From contig NW_026251739.1 of assembly GCF_025024155.1 (NCBI RefSeq), forward strand, positions 186,001 through 250,000: DNA of 64,000 nt, read 5' to 3'. Positions 44,379 to 57,900 of the stretch are shown here, piece after piece. The DNA is from Gamsiella multidivaricata. Taxonomy: Eukaryota; Mortierellomycota; Mortierellomycetes; Mortierellales; Mortierellaceae. The notes under the pieces are model-generated. The model was not told the origin of the DNA. It made no database searches and saw nothing but the letters and a program-made list of their open reading frames with translations. The translations under genes were made by a program, and so were the position numbers. How positions within the stretch are numbered: the stretch's first letter is position 1; each line of letters starts with the position of its first letter.

Positions 44379-46964
44379 TTAGTTGCTGCCGTAGAGGGCC
44401 TTGATCTGAGAGACGTAGGCCTGGTTAATCTCCTTGCGCTTCAGCTTCTGAGCAGCCGTCAACTGGCCAGCCTGGGCGGTCCATTCCTCAGATTCCAAGT
44501 AAACGCCCTGAAGCATCTCGGCGGGCTTGAGTCCAGCGCGCTTGGCGGTGGCGAGGCAGGCATCGAGGACAGCCTTGACGATGACCTTGTCATGGCAGAG
44601 CACACCAAAGTCCTTGCTCTCAATACCCTTAGCCTTGGCCAACTCGAGGATACGGGGCTCGCTGGCGACAATCAGAGCGACGGGCTTGGACTGCATCGAG
44701 TCTGCGTAGACGCAGATGTTGTTGCAGTAGGCTGTGCTCTTGTAAACAGACTCCAACTTCTCCAAGGCGATGTACTCTCCGTGCGACAACTTGACCAAGT
44801 TCTTCTTGCGATCGATAATCGAAATAGTACCATCGGGGTGCCATTCTCCAATATCACCAGTCTTGAGCCAGCGGTCAACAGTCAAGGTAGCAGAGGTTTC
44901 CTCGGGGTTCTTGAAGTATCCAGCTGTGATGGAAGGTCCACGAATGCAAACCTCTCCACGGGGGTTAGGGGAGTCGGTAGAGAAGTATCCCGCATCAGGC
45001 ACATCAACCAGCTTGACTTCTGTGCATGGGACAGGAGATCCGACGCGGCCGTAGTTGAAGACTTCAGGCGTCAGGATGGCGCACATACCGCACGATTCAG
45101 TCATACCGTAACCCTGGAGAATGGGGCACAAGGCTGTGGACAGGAAGCGCTGGGTCTCATGAGAAATGGGAGCACCTCCCGAAAGAGCGAAGCGAAGACG
45201 TCCTCCAGTCTGCTGCTTGACCTTATTGAAAACGACGGCATCAAAGACTCCAGTCAAGGCTCCCAACTTGCGTTCCAGGCACCAGGCCTTGGCGTTCAAT
45301 GCAGCATGGAAGATCTTCTGGACAAGAGGAGAGCCCTGACCAACCTGGGCCAAGACTCCCTTGCGGATGGTCTCCCAAACAGCGGGGACACCGGTCATCA
45401 AGGTGGGACGCAACTCCTTGATGTCACCCTGGCACTCGCGGACGGAGGCATCGGTCAAGGTGCGGACGGTACCGTAGCCGAGAGTGACACCCCAGAACAA
45501 GCAGACGTTCTCGACCAAGAACTCGAGGACGTGAGCGAGAGGCAAGTAGGCGAGCAAGACATCTCCTTCGTGGACGTACTTGGTCAACATCTTGTTCACA
45601 CCGCCAACTATTAGTTGCAGCCAAGAAGGTTCAGGGTTAAACACATTTTCCATGAATTAGTTGCCAGTTTAAAAGAAACCTGGTTGTGGAGCGAAAATCA
45701 AAATAGAATTCACAAAGCAGTACGTACTGGCAGCGACCAAGTTTCCGTGGGTGAGCAAAACTCCCTTGGGGTTGCCGGTTGATCCAGAGGTGTACATGAT
45801 ACAACAGTAGTCCTTGGCAGCGGGAGGAGTGGGCTCGATAGGGTTGTCGACACCGAGCTGCTTCAACTCCTCGAGGGTAATGAGCTCGAGGTGGGGGTGA
45901 GCCTCCTGAAGAGCAATGACATCGGCGGGCTTGGCCTCGCCGTCGTAGATGACCTTCTTCAATGTGGGGCATTTGCCGGCGACGTTCTTAAGAGTGTTGA
46001 GCAAGTCTGCGTTAGTGTAGGCGGTGCTGACCTCGGCCTCGTTCATCGAGTGCAAAAGACCATCCTCGCCAAGGGTGTCGTAGGCAGTGACGATGGTGAT
46101 GGACTGGGTGAAGGCACCATGGGCGACCAAGAGCCAGTTGGCACTATTCACAGCAACAGAAAGATTCAGAAATTAGTGAGTAATTGTTGACCTCAGAGAA
46201 AGATACCCGTTGATGGATGCCGTCAATCGCTTCCCCACCCGCAAGTGTATGAGATGTGAGCGCCACTAGTTTCAAGGGCCGCCTCGGTTCCCAATCCAAA
46301 TGCATGCAGGCAAGCGTTTCCGCGCTCCTGACCCCTCTCCCTCCCCACAACCCCATCTCACTTTCCCTCTTTTTATTTAGCCAGCGCTGTTTACACGTTC
46401 AACCCATCCAGCCGCAACTGCGCCAGGAGGAGATCATGCATCTTATCCGTCGTTCATGCAAGAAATTGGAAATCTCCGGCAGTCCCTTTCCTTTTTTCTT
46501 CGCGTTCATTGCGTCGTCGCCTTTTCCTCTATCGTAATCTCGTCCTTCCAGTTCCAATGACGTTACCTTGTAGAGCCAAAGACGGTAATCTTGTCCTTGG
46601 GCTGGAGTCCGAACTTGCGCAGACCGCAACCGATGCTGTCAACGACCTGTTTGGCGTCCTTGTAGGTCAACCAGTGGTAGCCAGACATCTTGAAGAATTT
46701 CCAGGTCTTCTTCTCCTTGACTTCCTCGCCACCGACGATCTTTGTAATCTCCTTTTCCTCCTCGATAATCTTAACAACCTTGCGGTAGCCGATCGCATTG
46801 AGGTTAGGACGGACCTTGACGGAGTAGTTTAAGACGTCGTACAGGGTCTTGACATCGTCCGTAGGTGAGGACATGAGACGCTTAGCAGAGAGGACCGAGC
46901 GGCGGATACGGGTCTCGCCCTCGACGTCCGAGGGGCCGACTTCGACAGTGAGGCACTTTGTCAT
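44379..46964 (-). CDS. FAA1: Long-chain-fatty-acid--CoA ligase (acyl-CoA synthetase)
   Basis: Activates long-chain fatty acids with ATP and CoA for lipid synthesis, transport or beta-oxidation. Exons 46567-46964, 45728-46143 and 44379-45607 (minus strand) encode 680 residues, usual for ACSL/FAA proteins. AMP-binding motif YTSGSTGNPKG at residues 250-260; GYGMTES; the fatty-acyl-CoA signature around TGDIGEWHPDGTISIIDRKK; and LSHGEYIALEKLE near the C-terminus. No signal peptide or PTS1 (ends LYGSN), so location is not shown. The symbol FAA1 names the family; it could equally be another FAA/ACSL paralogue. A TATA box lies upstream at 47200-47207. Confidence 0.93.
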
Positions 46965-47199
46965 GATGGGGTGTGAGTGTGTATATGTGAGTGAGAAGAA
47001 CGAGGTTAGGAGGGTGTGTTATGCAAGAACGATAACACTGGGGAGAGGTGGTGGAAGAGGGTGAGGGATGAAATGAGGAACGGGAGGAATGAGTTTGATG
47101 AGACAGGGAAGAGAGAGGATCTAGTCGAGTGAGCAAGAAGAAGGGAAAAGGAAAAAGGAAAAAAAAAAAGGAAACGAAGGGAGGGTCAGTCTGCACGCT

Positions 47200-47207
47200 T
47201 TTATATA
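47200..47207 (-). promoter_or_regulatory. TATA box of the acyl-CoA synthetase gene
   Basis: TATATAAA on the minus strand (context CTATATAAAAGCG), about 236 bases upstream of the ATG at 46964. Confidence 0.5.
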
Positions 47208-50200
47208 GGTGGAGTTGTTCAATTGGATAGAGGGAGGGCACCAGCTAGGGACGGTGGTGATGGTGCCAACGGTCGTGTTGTTTGTTGTTGGTGTTGTTTC
47301 TGCGGCCTGTTTCTATTTCATTTGCTGAACTGAATGAGGCACCAGAATCAGTTAGAGTTGGAGCATGTGCTTCCCCCTTCCTTCTTAGCAGAATCAAGTA
47401 ATTTTTTATTTTTCACAAGGTACCACCATGCTGGTACCCTTCTACCTGAGTGCATTGGCATATTGTTTACACTAGCCCACTGGAGAAAAATGCGCGAGTC
47501 GTGGTTGGCCGATGAATGCAAATGAATACGAACGGACTTGGCTGAGAAGAAGTGGAGAGAGCAGCAACCTTGTCAGGCAAAAGTGGAGGCAGATGGTGGA
47601 TGCATCTGAGAGCACTGAGCAAGCACAAAAAAGCAAGAACACGCAAGCTGGCATGCAACAAAGCAAGCCCACTGAACAGTTATTAACACCATTTGCAAGC
47701 ACAAACACAACACAGGAGCACAAAAGACAAACAACGCCAGCAAGCACCAAGAACAAGAACGCCATCAAACACCACAACAGGATCAAGAGCACCTTGGACC
47801 ATTGGGAGTGCATTTCTGTCTGTCTAGTCTAGTCTAACCAACACAAGCACAACCCAAACACAAACAACCCACAGCAACTGTCGCCATCATTCCAGCATTG
47901 GAAAGCACAGTACAGGCAACCAAGCGCAGCACTATGCCCTCTCCCGCTCCTGGTTGAATTTCATCCGCATGCAATAAACTGGCGTCTCGAGGAATTAGAC
48001 ATGCCTTTAAAATGTCGTTGTCCTGTGATTATCAAGAGGCAGTTTTTTTAAGCGCGTTGGTGGGGTGGACCATATTTCCGGCTGGACTAAATTATCCGTC
48101 AGATAGAGGGAATCGACGGTCTTGACAGTTGTTGAACGAGGATGGAGCATGCTATTGTACTCCTTGGGTAAGATTTCTACGGATATAGCATGGCGATACG
48201 GAGCCGACCGACATAGGGTGCAAGTGGAGAGGGGATTTTTGGTGTTGGCACCCTTTCAAATGTCAAATGTCAATGAGAGCCCCCTACATAGACGTTCTTC
48301 GAACTTTTTCTCTATTTATCGGCTCCTCTCGGGATCCATTTCTTGGATTATTATGCAGTTATAGTTGATAGCAATTGTAACCAAGAAGCTTAAGCAAAAA
48401 GGATCGCTGCCGACGACAAATACCCGTTTTCTGGTGAGTAGACTAGCAGGACGCCTCTGTCCCTCGAGCTGTTTGTCATATTTTATTCTGGTTCCTGATT
48501 TTTAACTATACTCAGTCAAGTTTCGCCAGTCAAGTTTCACGTGAGGCGTACAGCTCTTTCATAATTCAGAAGTGGGTTGTGGAGCTGTCGGTCGTTTGTT
48601 GACGCGCGCAGTAAGGGCTGTTCTACAAGAAGCTGACCTCGTTTTTTACTAAGCACGTATCATCAATGAACATTCCGAATATTTCAATTCTCTCTCACGC
48701 TCGCACGGTTCATCGCATCATTATTCATGGTTCGAAAGACGCCGGACAGTAACTTCATCAACAAACAACAACAGGTCATTTTAATTGATTGACCAATCGT
48801 TAGTATCCCGGCCCATGTGTCCACCCGCCTTTGTCACCAGAGTTGTTGACAGGTATATGGTTAGCTCGGTGCCAATCGTCAGCTATAGCACATGATAGTG
48901 AAGCGATGGCGAAAAGGTAATCTGCTAAGACGACAAGAACTAAAAAAAAAAGAGGACGGAGTAAGCGCAAAAGAATCTACTGTGATCGGCTCCTTGAGGT
49001 CGATCGATGGTCAAAGAGTTGTGCACATGTGCAGTAATTTTGTGCCAATTGACTATCTAATAATATCCGTTTATAAGAAAATCACAGGACGCTCTCCCTC
49101 CGGGGTAAGAAGAATACTTTCGTTCCTGTGCGCAAATGTATCTTGGGGCGGGGAGGCCTGACCGTGTAAGCAATTTCAAAGTAAAAAGCCAGCGAATCGG
49201 TGTCCGCTGCGTTGATAGGTGAGCGGTGTTTAAGATAAGCGTGAGGCTCCAATGCTTCAAGACATGTGTTAGGACGGCAGTGGAGAATCCTGGTTCCCAT
49301 TGAAACATCTTCATATGGCAGATAGGTTTACAGATACCCCCATTGACTCTAAAACACTTTCGCTCTTCCCCAACTGTGGAGCAGAACGCACAAGTACGCT
49401 TATTTGGGTCATTCACGGCACATATACTCTGCCTTGATTCCCGAGCACACTGCCTTGTAGGCCACTTGGGGTCAACTCCACGAGTCTGTGGAACTGAGAC
49501 CATTTCTTGATCCGTTCCTGAACATCCAATTGTGCTCGCCTGGGTGGCAGGAGCCAGGATCCCAAGAAGTGAGAATGAAATTTAATGTGGCACGATCGAA
49601 CTTTCTTGAGAGGGAGGATATTAGGAGCCAAGGATGCGGAGGCGCGCTAGAGAAATGGATGTCGCGTACTCCCTTTGGAGCCATAATGGTCTGGAGAGTC
49701 GCCATTCTCAAGCGATGTTGATCAATCAATGAAACGATATCCAGCCTCAGCTTCCCATGGTGGACACATGAACAGCGTTGAGGCGTCTGGGGTTTCTTGG
49801 AATAAGGTGTGAGCACCGAGCTGAGGATGGGAGAAACGAACACGAAAGAAGATTCCGACAAAATAGTGGATGCTAATAACGGGGCCGGCAAATCTCTCTA
49901 TCCTGTGCAAGAGATTGGTTAAATGCTTCGCCAGCACGCGACACAATCAACGGGCAGCGACAACAACAGCAGGGATAACCTCAGTGGTGAGAGATCCACC
50001 TCCACATTTTCTTCTGGCATCCCAGGGCTATTCTGCAAACAAGGGAAAATACTTACGGCATGCCAAACAAGTCGTCCTCATGGTGCTTATCTGAAACCAA
50101 TAGAGAGGAGAAACATGTCGTGAACGATGTCAGAGACCCAATGCATGTTTATTTGATGGCTACATGGTTATTTGTATCTCTGGTTGATGTCTGTCAGAAT

Positions 50201-51074
50201 GCGTATGAAGCAAAAGACGATAAAATACATTCGAACAAGGGTGTGTTCAGCGGCATGTTCGGACAGCATGAAATGAAATGAAATGAAATGAAATGAATAC
50301 GGGATTTATTATGCGAAGAGTAACTTTGGACTGCTTGCTAACCGTCTGTTGGCATGGAGAGGGACAGCAGAGTATAAAAGGCGCGTCCCTGGCCCAGTTT
50401 AAAACCGCCCGAACAAACGAGGGCCAGCAATCTGCTTGATACTTTGTGCTTTAGTAGACTACCCGTCCGTGCCTTGAAGGTATACCAAGCAGATAATACA
50501 AATTCAGACATAATTCTTCTCTCCAGCATAGACAAGTAGACCTCGGTTTGAAGGGTCAATTGAATCAATTGGATATGTAGACATGGGGTCAGTCTATAGG
50601 ACAGGATGCGACAGGAGGTTAGCAATTGACGGCAGTAGAATAGACGCGTTCACCAGGAGGATAAAAAGAAGATGGAGAAGAGCAAGAAGAAGAAGCAGAA
50701 GAAGCAGAAGAAGAAGCAGAAGCAGCCAAACACGGACGCAAAAAAGCGCATCATCATGCGGAAAGCAAAGGAGGGAGACCGTTGCTGACGTGACGGTGTC
50801 TTGACCTGGACGGTTTCGTGGCGAAGGGAGGAGGACAGGGAAGGAGGACGCCTTCCATTGAATCCATCGAATCCTTTCCTCGTGGACGACAGACATTCTT
50901 TTTTTCTTTTCTTTCGAAGACATCCTTCCTTCTAGTCTTCTTATCTTCGCTCATCAATCCACCAAACAATACATCAATACATCTTAATCTTTTTCTTTTC
51001 TTTTTTTCCCTCGCCAACATACCCCTCCCCTCCCTCCCCCGCGCTCATCACACACTTCTAACCTTCATTACACC
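47208..51074. other. 3.9-kb divergent intergenic region
   Basis: Between the acyl-CoA synthetase and NCS-1 genes. Several overlapping frames at 49057-49946 on the minus strand, one with a Cys-rich stretch (KRTCAFCSTVGEERKC), may be gene remains, but I cannot choose a frame or name a family. A TGAAA microsatellite lies at 50268-50297. An AAGAAG-type purine repeat lies at about 50660-50735. A CT-rich tract leads into the NCS-1 start. Confidence 0.4.
50268..50297. repeat. TGAAA pentanucleotide microsatellite
   Basis: About six copies of TGAAA. Confidence 0.9.
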
Positions 51075-52598
51075 ATGGGAAAATCGCAATCCAAGCTGAG
51101 CACAGAGGAACTCAAGGACCTCCAACGTTGCACCCGCTGTAAGTCATCTGCTGTTACTCTTGACTTTGCTCTTTGTTTCTTGCTCCAAGGAACGCTGCCG
51201 CTAACTCGTATGCCTTTTATTGCTTCATCCCTTGGCGATTCCAGTCGACAAGAAGGAGCTCCAGCAATGGTAATGGCAGTGCACTAATCTCGCTAAAGGC
51301 GCCTGGTGGTGGAGCTACTGCGGTAGATAAAGAAATGCCCCCACACTTGGGCGACCACGTCCACATGAACAACCAGAGAAAGGAATTCAACTCGGCCCAG
51401 ACGACCAGTGTCAGCAAAGCCTCGTTTCGGCCAGCTATCTCAACTGAACTTGCCCAATACCGACCTTCCTGGAGAAAGCTGGTTGGAGACACCGCCTCTC
51501 TTTGGAAAGGAGGGATAAAAGGCAATGCTTTCCGGGATGTTTATGGCAGCAGCGACAGGATTATGCACCGGATGATTCACATTTAGGCGAGCAATAATCC
51601 AGATGATGAACGACATTACTGCAATACTGGTTATGATGAAACGTCCCATCTTTGCCCTCAGCGAACCTCGGAGCCAAACAGGACCAACATTGGGGCAATT
51701 GTCGCTGCTCTTAATGCCTGTTGTGCCGACGTCTCGCATCGCTTAACCACTGGTGCTTTTTTATTGGCATTGATTAGGTACAAGGGATTTATCAAGGATT
51801 GCCCTAGCGGAGAGCTCGACAAACCAGAGTTTCAAAAAATCTACAAACAATTCTTCCCCTTTGGAGATCCATCGATGTTTGCAGACTACGTCTTCAACGT
51901 CTTTGATTCGAACAAGAATGGAAAAATCGAGTTCAAGGAGTTCATCGTCGCCTTGTCTGTGACATCCCGCGGAGACCTGGAGGACAAACTGCAATGTAAG
52001 AGGCATTTATATCTGTCGTCATCTTCTACGCGGTGTGGTCAGTTGTAACAGCAGTATCAGGAACGCTTGCAGGACATCATTTTCATATTTGGCCAGCCTC
52101 CAGGCTCAACACTTTCACTATGCACAGGGATGAAAAAAACAGGAAACTAACTCGACTTTTCAGGAGCACTAAACCTCTGGATGATGAGCGAAACATTGAG
52201 CTTAGCTGTGTTACCATACCAAGCCAGGCCACTGAAGGCTAGGCTGAGGTTGTGTGTGTAACTTAGGGTCATATCACTTTTCTTTTGGTCTCTTTCTCAT
52301 CGTTCTTTTTATGCTTGCTGTTATTGTACTAGGGGCCTTCCAATTGTATGATATTGACAACGACCAGACAATCACATACGACGAGATGCTGAGTATTGTG
52401 GACGCCATTTACAAGATGGTCGGAACAATGGTCAAACTTCCTCCTGATGAGGATACGCCGGAGAAACGCGTGTCAAAGATCTTTTCGATGATGGATAAGG
52501 ACAAGGACGGCAGATTGACATTCGATGAGTTCAAGGAGGGATCCATGAAGGATCCCACTATTGTCCAGGCTCTCAGCTTGTACGACGGTCTTGTCTAA
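51075..52598 (+). CDS. NCS1: Neuronal calcium sensor 1 / frequenin homologue
   Basis: Small EF-hand calcium sensor that in fungi binds and activates phosphatidylinositol 4-kinase (Frq1-Pik1) and links calcium to membrane traffic and growth. Exons 51075-51138, 51245-51269, 51778-51995 and 52333-52598 encode 190 residues, exactly the family length. N-terminus MGKSQSK is an N-myristoylation signal. EF1 is degenerate (CPSG replaces the loop), as in all NCS proteins. EF2 ([12 protein letters not shown], 73-84), EF3 ([12 protein letters not shown]) and EF4 ([12 protein letters not shown]) keep their ligands. The C-terminus ALSLYDGLV is diagnostic. Exon 2 is a 25-base microexon without which the frame is lost. 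A 508-base intron follows it. Confidence 0.95.
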
Positions 52599-54937
52599 AA
52601 AATGTACAAATTCCCTACCTTCATTACCTCACAGAATTACCCTCCTCGCACGTATTACCCTTCATTTTACGTTATTAGCAAGGGTGCAAAAAAGGGTCGG
52701 AGATCTTCATTCCTCTCATGCTATCTCTTCGAATGAGGATGCCTTTTTAAACCAGGCATCGACCTTCCTTTTGTCCTTTCCATTTCTCAACACAGCGCTA
52801 TTACCAAAGTTGCAGAATATAACGTATTTGAACAATGTGTGCCTGAATGTTATCATCACGTGTGAACCGCAATGTTTTCCGCCTGAAGGCTGTGTGTGGC
52901 CAATGCGCGCAGCGACGTTCCCGCCACTTGCCGTGCTTCATGTGCAGAATAGGGCAAATAAATTTCTTTGGTACACAGCGCTTGACTCCACTCCACTCCA
53001 GCTACCTTTGTACATGCCCCTTCGTGATGCTCTGCAAAGTACCGTGCTGTACGTTATCCCCATTGTTTTGTTAAAACTTCGTATACTGACTACATACGAT
53101 CATACGGGGGCTGCACCTCTCATTTTTCCAATGGTCCATCCTCCGAAATTTCTCTCTCTCTTCTTGTCCTTTTCTTCTTTCTCTCCTTCCCCTCCTTCCT
53201 TTCGCTCTTCCTCGCCTCCTCTCACTTACATTTTTCTCTGCTATCCCCCCAACTCGTCTTCGGCTCGACTTGTCTCGGTCCTGCTTGGCGGTAAGAGAAC
53301 ATACTCACCCACCTCACTCTCTCCACATGAATAAAGCACCATTCTTGTTTCTCTGAACTTCCTCGATGTGTCGAGCCTGTGCCTTTCTTCATCCAATGCA
53401 GCATTTTGCCACCAATCCACTTGCTTTCTCGGTCTGTTTTCGCCTTCTCCCCACATCCATCCTGCATTCTCACCCCGCTCGACATTTTCCTGCCTCTTGC
53501 TCTATCACTCTCTGTTTTCTTGACCATACCGTACCCATACGCCACCACTTTTTGAGACCTGTGCCTAATTGTCTTTTGGAAACAGATCGTGTCGCTTTTC
53601 TTTGTCCCCACGCTCCAGTCTCCCCCTCCAGCAGCATGGATGCTACGATACTTCATAAAGCATCCACTGTGTTTTATCCTGTTCTTAACCGCCACTTTTC
53701 TCCTATACCCAACTTTTGTGGTTCTCAAATAAATCGCCGTCTAATCGATCCGAAAAAGTACACGAGCTGGCAACTGTGAGTCGATGAGGGATCATGTGGG
53801 AGGGCGCATTCAACTCAGTCGAAAAAAGGCGCGGTTCATTTGTCTTTCTTGGTTGCAAGGTTCCCATTATCGGGAGGGGCCTCTCTTCCAATCAGGAAGC
53901 AGCATTATCCACTTTCCCAGCGCTAACCCCTTTGTATTTGCATTAATCTTATGCTGCCTTCCCAGTCCCGTGGCATCGCAGATCCCATTTATGCTTGGTG
54001 TGAACGTATTTGCCATTTGCCACCGCAGTCCATGAAGAGCCCAGCCTCCTTTCCTCTGTGTCACTACCCCACTTCCAATTTTCACCTTTATCACACGTAT
54101 CTCATGTATCTATTTGACTTCGAACTCGAACTCACACTTTTACAATATTCAACCAACTACCTCACAAGGACTTAGGTCGTCCTTATCCCTGAAAACTTTG
54201 GTTATATGTCTGTACCAAAGGTCAACCATCGAGTGCTGATATTGTTGGACAACTACTTCCCAAAGTAATCCAGGTACGGCACACACCTATTGACATTACT
54301 AGAAGCAATTCCTGCTCTTCCTACTCGTTCTTCGTATGCATTAGAGTACTAAAAAGCATCTTCTGATGTATTAAGAATTACTCTGTGTCATCACCAACTT
54401 GCATTAGGTCGTCATCTGTTTTCGTTTAGCGACTTTACGCGCGCAGCGTTTTGCCTGCCCCTCGTCTCCTTCCTTGGCTTTGAGCGGCATCTCACGTCAG
54501 TTTTACTTCGGTGATATTGACGCTTTCGGTAAAGCATCCAGTTACCCTATCAGTCGGCTTTCTTGTCTCTCCCTTGTGGCGCGACATTTCCCATTCATTT
54601 TCCGCTGCCGCTCTCTTCTTCCGTCGTTTGACCGCTACCAACCAGTATTATAAACCGGTCTCTTATTTGTCATATAAAAGAGTGTCTCTTGTGACGCATT
54701 GCTCTCTGGGTGCGGGTCCTTGGATTCTCACAAGGAGCCTCACCGCTTTGACTGCCTATAAAGCGGAGGCACTTTTGGGCAGCCTTGAAAATCTTATTAC
54801 ATTAATACGTTCCTTGTTCCTTGCCCATCTCTACGTTTCTTTCGCCTGTTAGCGTTGTTGAGCACTGTAGCGTTCTTGTTACCCTTACTTTAATTCTCAT
54901 CTCCAAACAAGTTCCTTACTTCATACTCACGACGGCA
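52599..54937. other. 2.3-kb intergenic region
   Basis: Between NCS-1 and the Mei2-like gene, same strand. CT-rich over 53140-53240 and 53400-53720. Frames here are low-complexity Ser/Pro/Phe translations of the CT tract. No gene is supported. Confidence 0.4.
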
Positions 54938-57900
54938 ATGACACTGGGTGACCAGGAGCTCGACTCAGTCGTACTAAAATATATGATGCAAGACTTCAGC
55001 CAACTTTCATTGCGCAAGGTGGCCAGTTCAGCAATGAGCCCTCAAGCAGACAACGAAGCCTCAGGCAGTCCATCAGCATCGACAAAGACTCGACCTGTTC
55101 TGGAACTAAGGAGGCCCAGTCAGGGAGCCGAAAGTTTATTCTTTACAGTAGGTAGCAATGTCCTTGGATATTGTAACTTTGGGTCGCGAAGGGGTTTTCA
55201 TTAGTCCTCGTTTTCTTCTTTTTCTTTAGGATTATGAGAAGTATGATTGGCTAGGATATGGTAACCGCCACCGTTTGTCGAGGGGCCAAGAGCAAGCTAA
55301 CACCAAGGACTTGGCGGTTTCTAACGAGAAGCCTTATAAGTCATTTTCGCTGTTCGAAGAAGCCATGCCCGCGACGCCACGTCTCGATCTTGATCTCGGT
55401 CTCAATCTCAACAGAGATGAAAAATGCTTGCCTCCGGATAGTAACTACAGCCCGGAGGATTTGGATATCGTCGGCAAAGAAAACATTGACCCGAACCCTA
55501 CCTCTAAGGTGGGCATTCCTACAGGAGATCAAAAGGCTGTGCCTCGACCTACCGCAAAACGCGCGGTATTATCCTCGCCTTTCGAACCTAATCAGACCAA
55601 CGCCACTTCAAGAGGCCTATCTTCTGCCGAATATGAACCCACAAAAACATCTCACGCATCGGGGGTTCAGTGTTCAGTCCAACGCTCTTCTTCGAAGCTG
55701 TTCTCACCCTGGGAGACTTCGACGGAAGCTCCGCAGCAAGCTGTGGGAGCAGCTGAACAAACGCTGAAGCACGGTTTCGCACCTTTACCTCATGGGCCGT
55801 TTTTCGAGTTGGATCGTAGCGACTATGGTCCTGGACTATTGCTGCACTCGAGCGCCCTAGGGGATCGGCGCCTTGACCTGTTTCCAGAGAGAACCGCTGG
55901 AGCCTCTACACGCCATTTGAAGATCTCTAACGTCTCACGAGACTTGTCCATATGGGCAGCACGCGATGCACTCAAGGTAGATGCTACTTACTGGATATTG
56001 GTGCGCGGTTATCTTTGAGTTATCTGCAAGGTTCGGTGCCGAGTATACTATTTTTTTTTCTTTTCCATCGCGCCATTAGAAATACGGCGATCTTAAAGGA
56101 ATATTCACAGCGTATCTGGAGAGAGATGGCGTTATCTTTATCGATTTCTTTGACATCCGACACGCAATGATTGCCTCCAGATTACTTTACTCGAACGCGA
56201 CCTTTAATTCCTCCGCAATCAGCGTCCAGTTTGTTTCGAAGGCAGCCATGGCCCAGGTCAGTGATAGTTTTGCTTTTCTCAGCAGCCATACTAATATATT
56301 CATATTAGCCTGCTAACATCAATGCATGCTGAATTAGGTTTCTCTGGATGTCGCGAAGAACGACAATGCGGGCATTCTGCTTGTATCTATGGCAGCCCCG
56401 AAGTTGGGCGACAATGATCTCTTGGTACACGTTTGATGGTTCGTCTCTTGATATAAGCATCGGATCCTAGCTATCATCGCCTAACAACTCTATTTATCTA
56501 TCGTCAAATAGCGCCTCCTGGGTTCATACGGTGATATCAAGTCGTTCCAGGCGAAGTTGAACGGATGGCCTCAGCTTGTTCTCGCGGAGTATTACGACAC
56601 CCGACGAGCCGCCGTTGCCAAAGAAATCCTTGAAACACTTCATAGAAAGGCAAGTATGACAACCTTACTTCGCCGCGTCATGTTTTATCGCAAAACATAT
56701 TTTGCTTATAACCTTCTTTTTGGCCATTGCAGAAGCAGATCTATTGCCAGGCGTCTTTCTACCGTGATGACAAAGCAACAGCAGCAAGTGGTGCACAGTA
56801 TTACGAGCAACCTTCGCGCAACCACAGGGACAGTGCAGTAGTCAATCCACCCTCATCCCTGGAGAGACTTATGACGGCCTCAGGATGGCTTATGTCCCCC
56901 AGCACACATCATCAAGCGGACTCTGCTATTGCATCCTCTCCCGCAGACCCCACGCTCGCAGAGTTTGTGCCACAGCGTCGCGGATCGCCACCATTGTTTC
57001 CTCCCTTGTCGGATCCAGGCCTGCTTCAGCAGCCAGAATCACCTCGCGGTAGCCCCGGATGCAGACACTCAGACGAAGTACTCCCGTCAATCGCCAGCAT
57101 TCCGTCACCCCCTTCTGCCATTGTGGCGCGAGACAATGTACTAGGACGTGTCTTTACTCCAGAGACTCGACCAAACAGCCCTCGGGCTTTAAGTTATGCT
57201 GGCGCGGCCATGTTCGGCGCAAATATCCAGTCAATCAGCCTCGCAACCCTTTCTCGTAAGTCATCCTGAATAACAGCGCTCAAGTTTGCGACATATTTTA
57301 TACTGAGCTTTATGGTTTAATCAGAATAATGTTACCTTTTGTAGCCGACGACAAGCGAACCACGTTTATGATCCGCAATATCCCTAACAAGTACACCCAA
57401 GTATGTTCATGATTGATGCAGTTGCGGCTGGTCGTGCGAGCTGAAAAAAGCATGGTTAACTTACATTATATGTATTTTTCTGTTCTTTTTAAATACAGCC
57501 CATGCTCCTGGAGTGCATCAATGAGACCCACTTTGGCAAATTCGATTTTTTATATCTCAGAATGGACTTCAGAAACAAATGCAACGTCGGTTATGCCTTT
57601 ATCAACTTTGTCAACACAGAGTACGTCGCCGCTCCTACAGTATCATTCTATGTTTTACAATTGGGATTGAGAGTGACAAAGCGACTATGCAATGGTGTCT
57701 GATCTCAAGTCCATTCGTTGTACATTTAGTGTCGTGGAATCGTTTATCAAGGCGCACATTGGCAAGAAGTGGTATCGATTCAATTCGGACAAAATCTGCA
57801 GCCTGTCTTACGCGACCGTCCAGGGAAGAAATGCCTTGATTGAAAAGTTTCGAAACTCTAGGTAGGTGCAGCACTGGCGCACTACATCCTTTTCCATTTC

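Noticed and set aside
44259..45614. 451-codon plus-strand frame
   Set aside because: Shadow of the acyl-CoA synthetase, which has full family motifs on the minus strand.
47512..47832. 106-codon frame rich in Lys, Thr, Gln and Asn
   Set aside because: Reflects an A/C-rich stretch; no domain, and the gene context gives no support.
53366..53779. 137-codon plus-strand frame between NCS-1 and the Mei2-like gene
   Set aside because: Low-complexity product of a CT-rich region; no splice or domain support.
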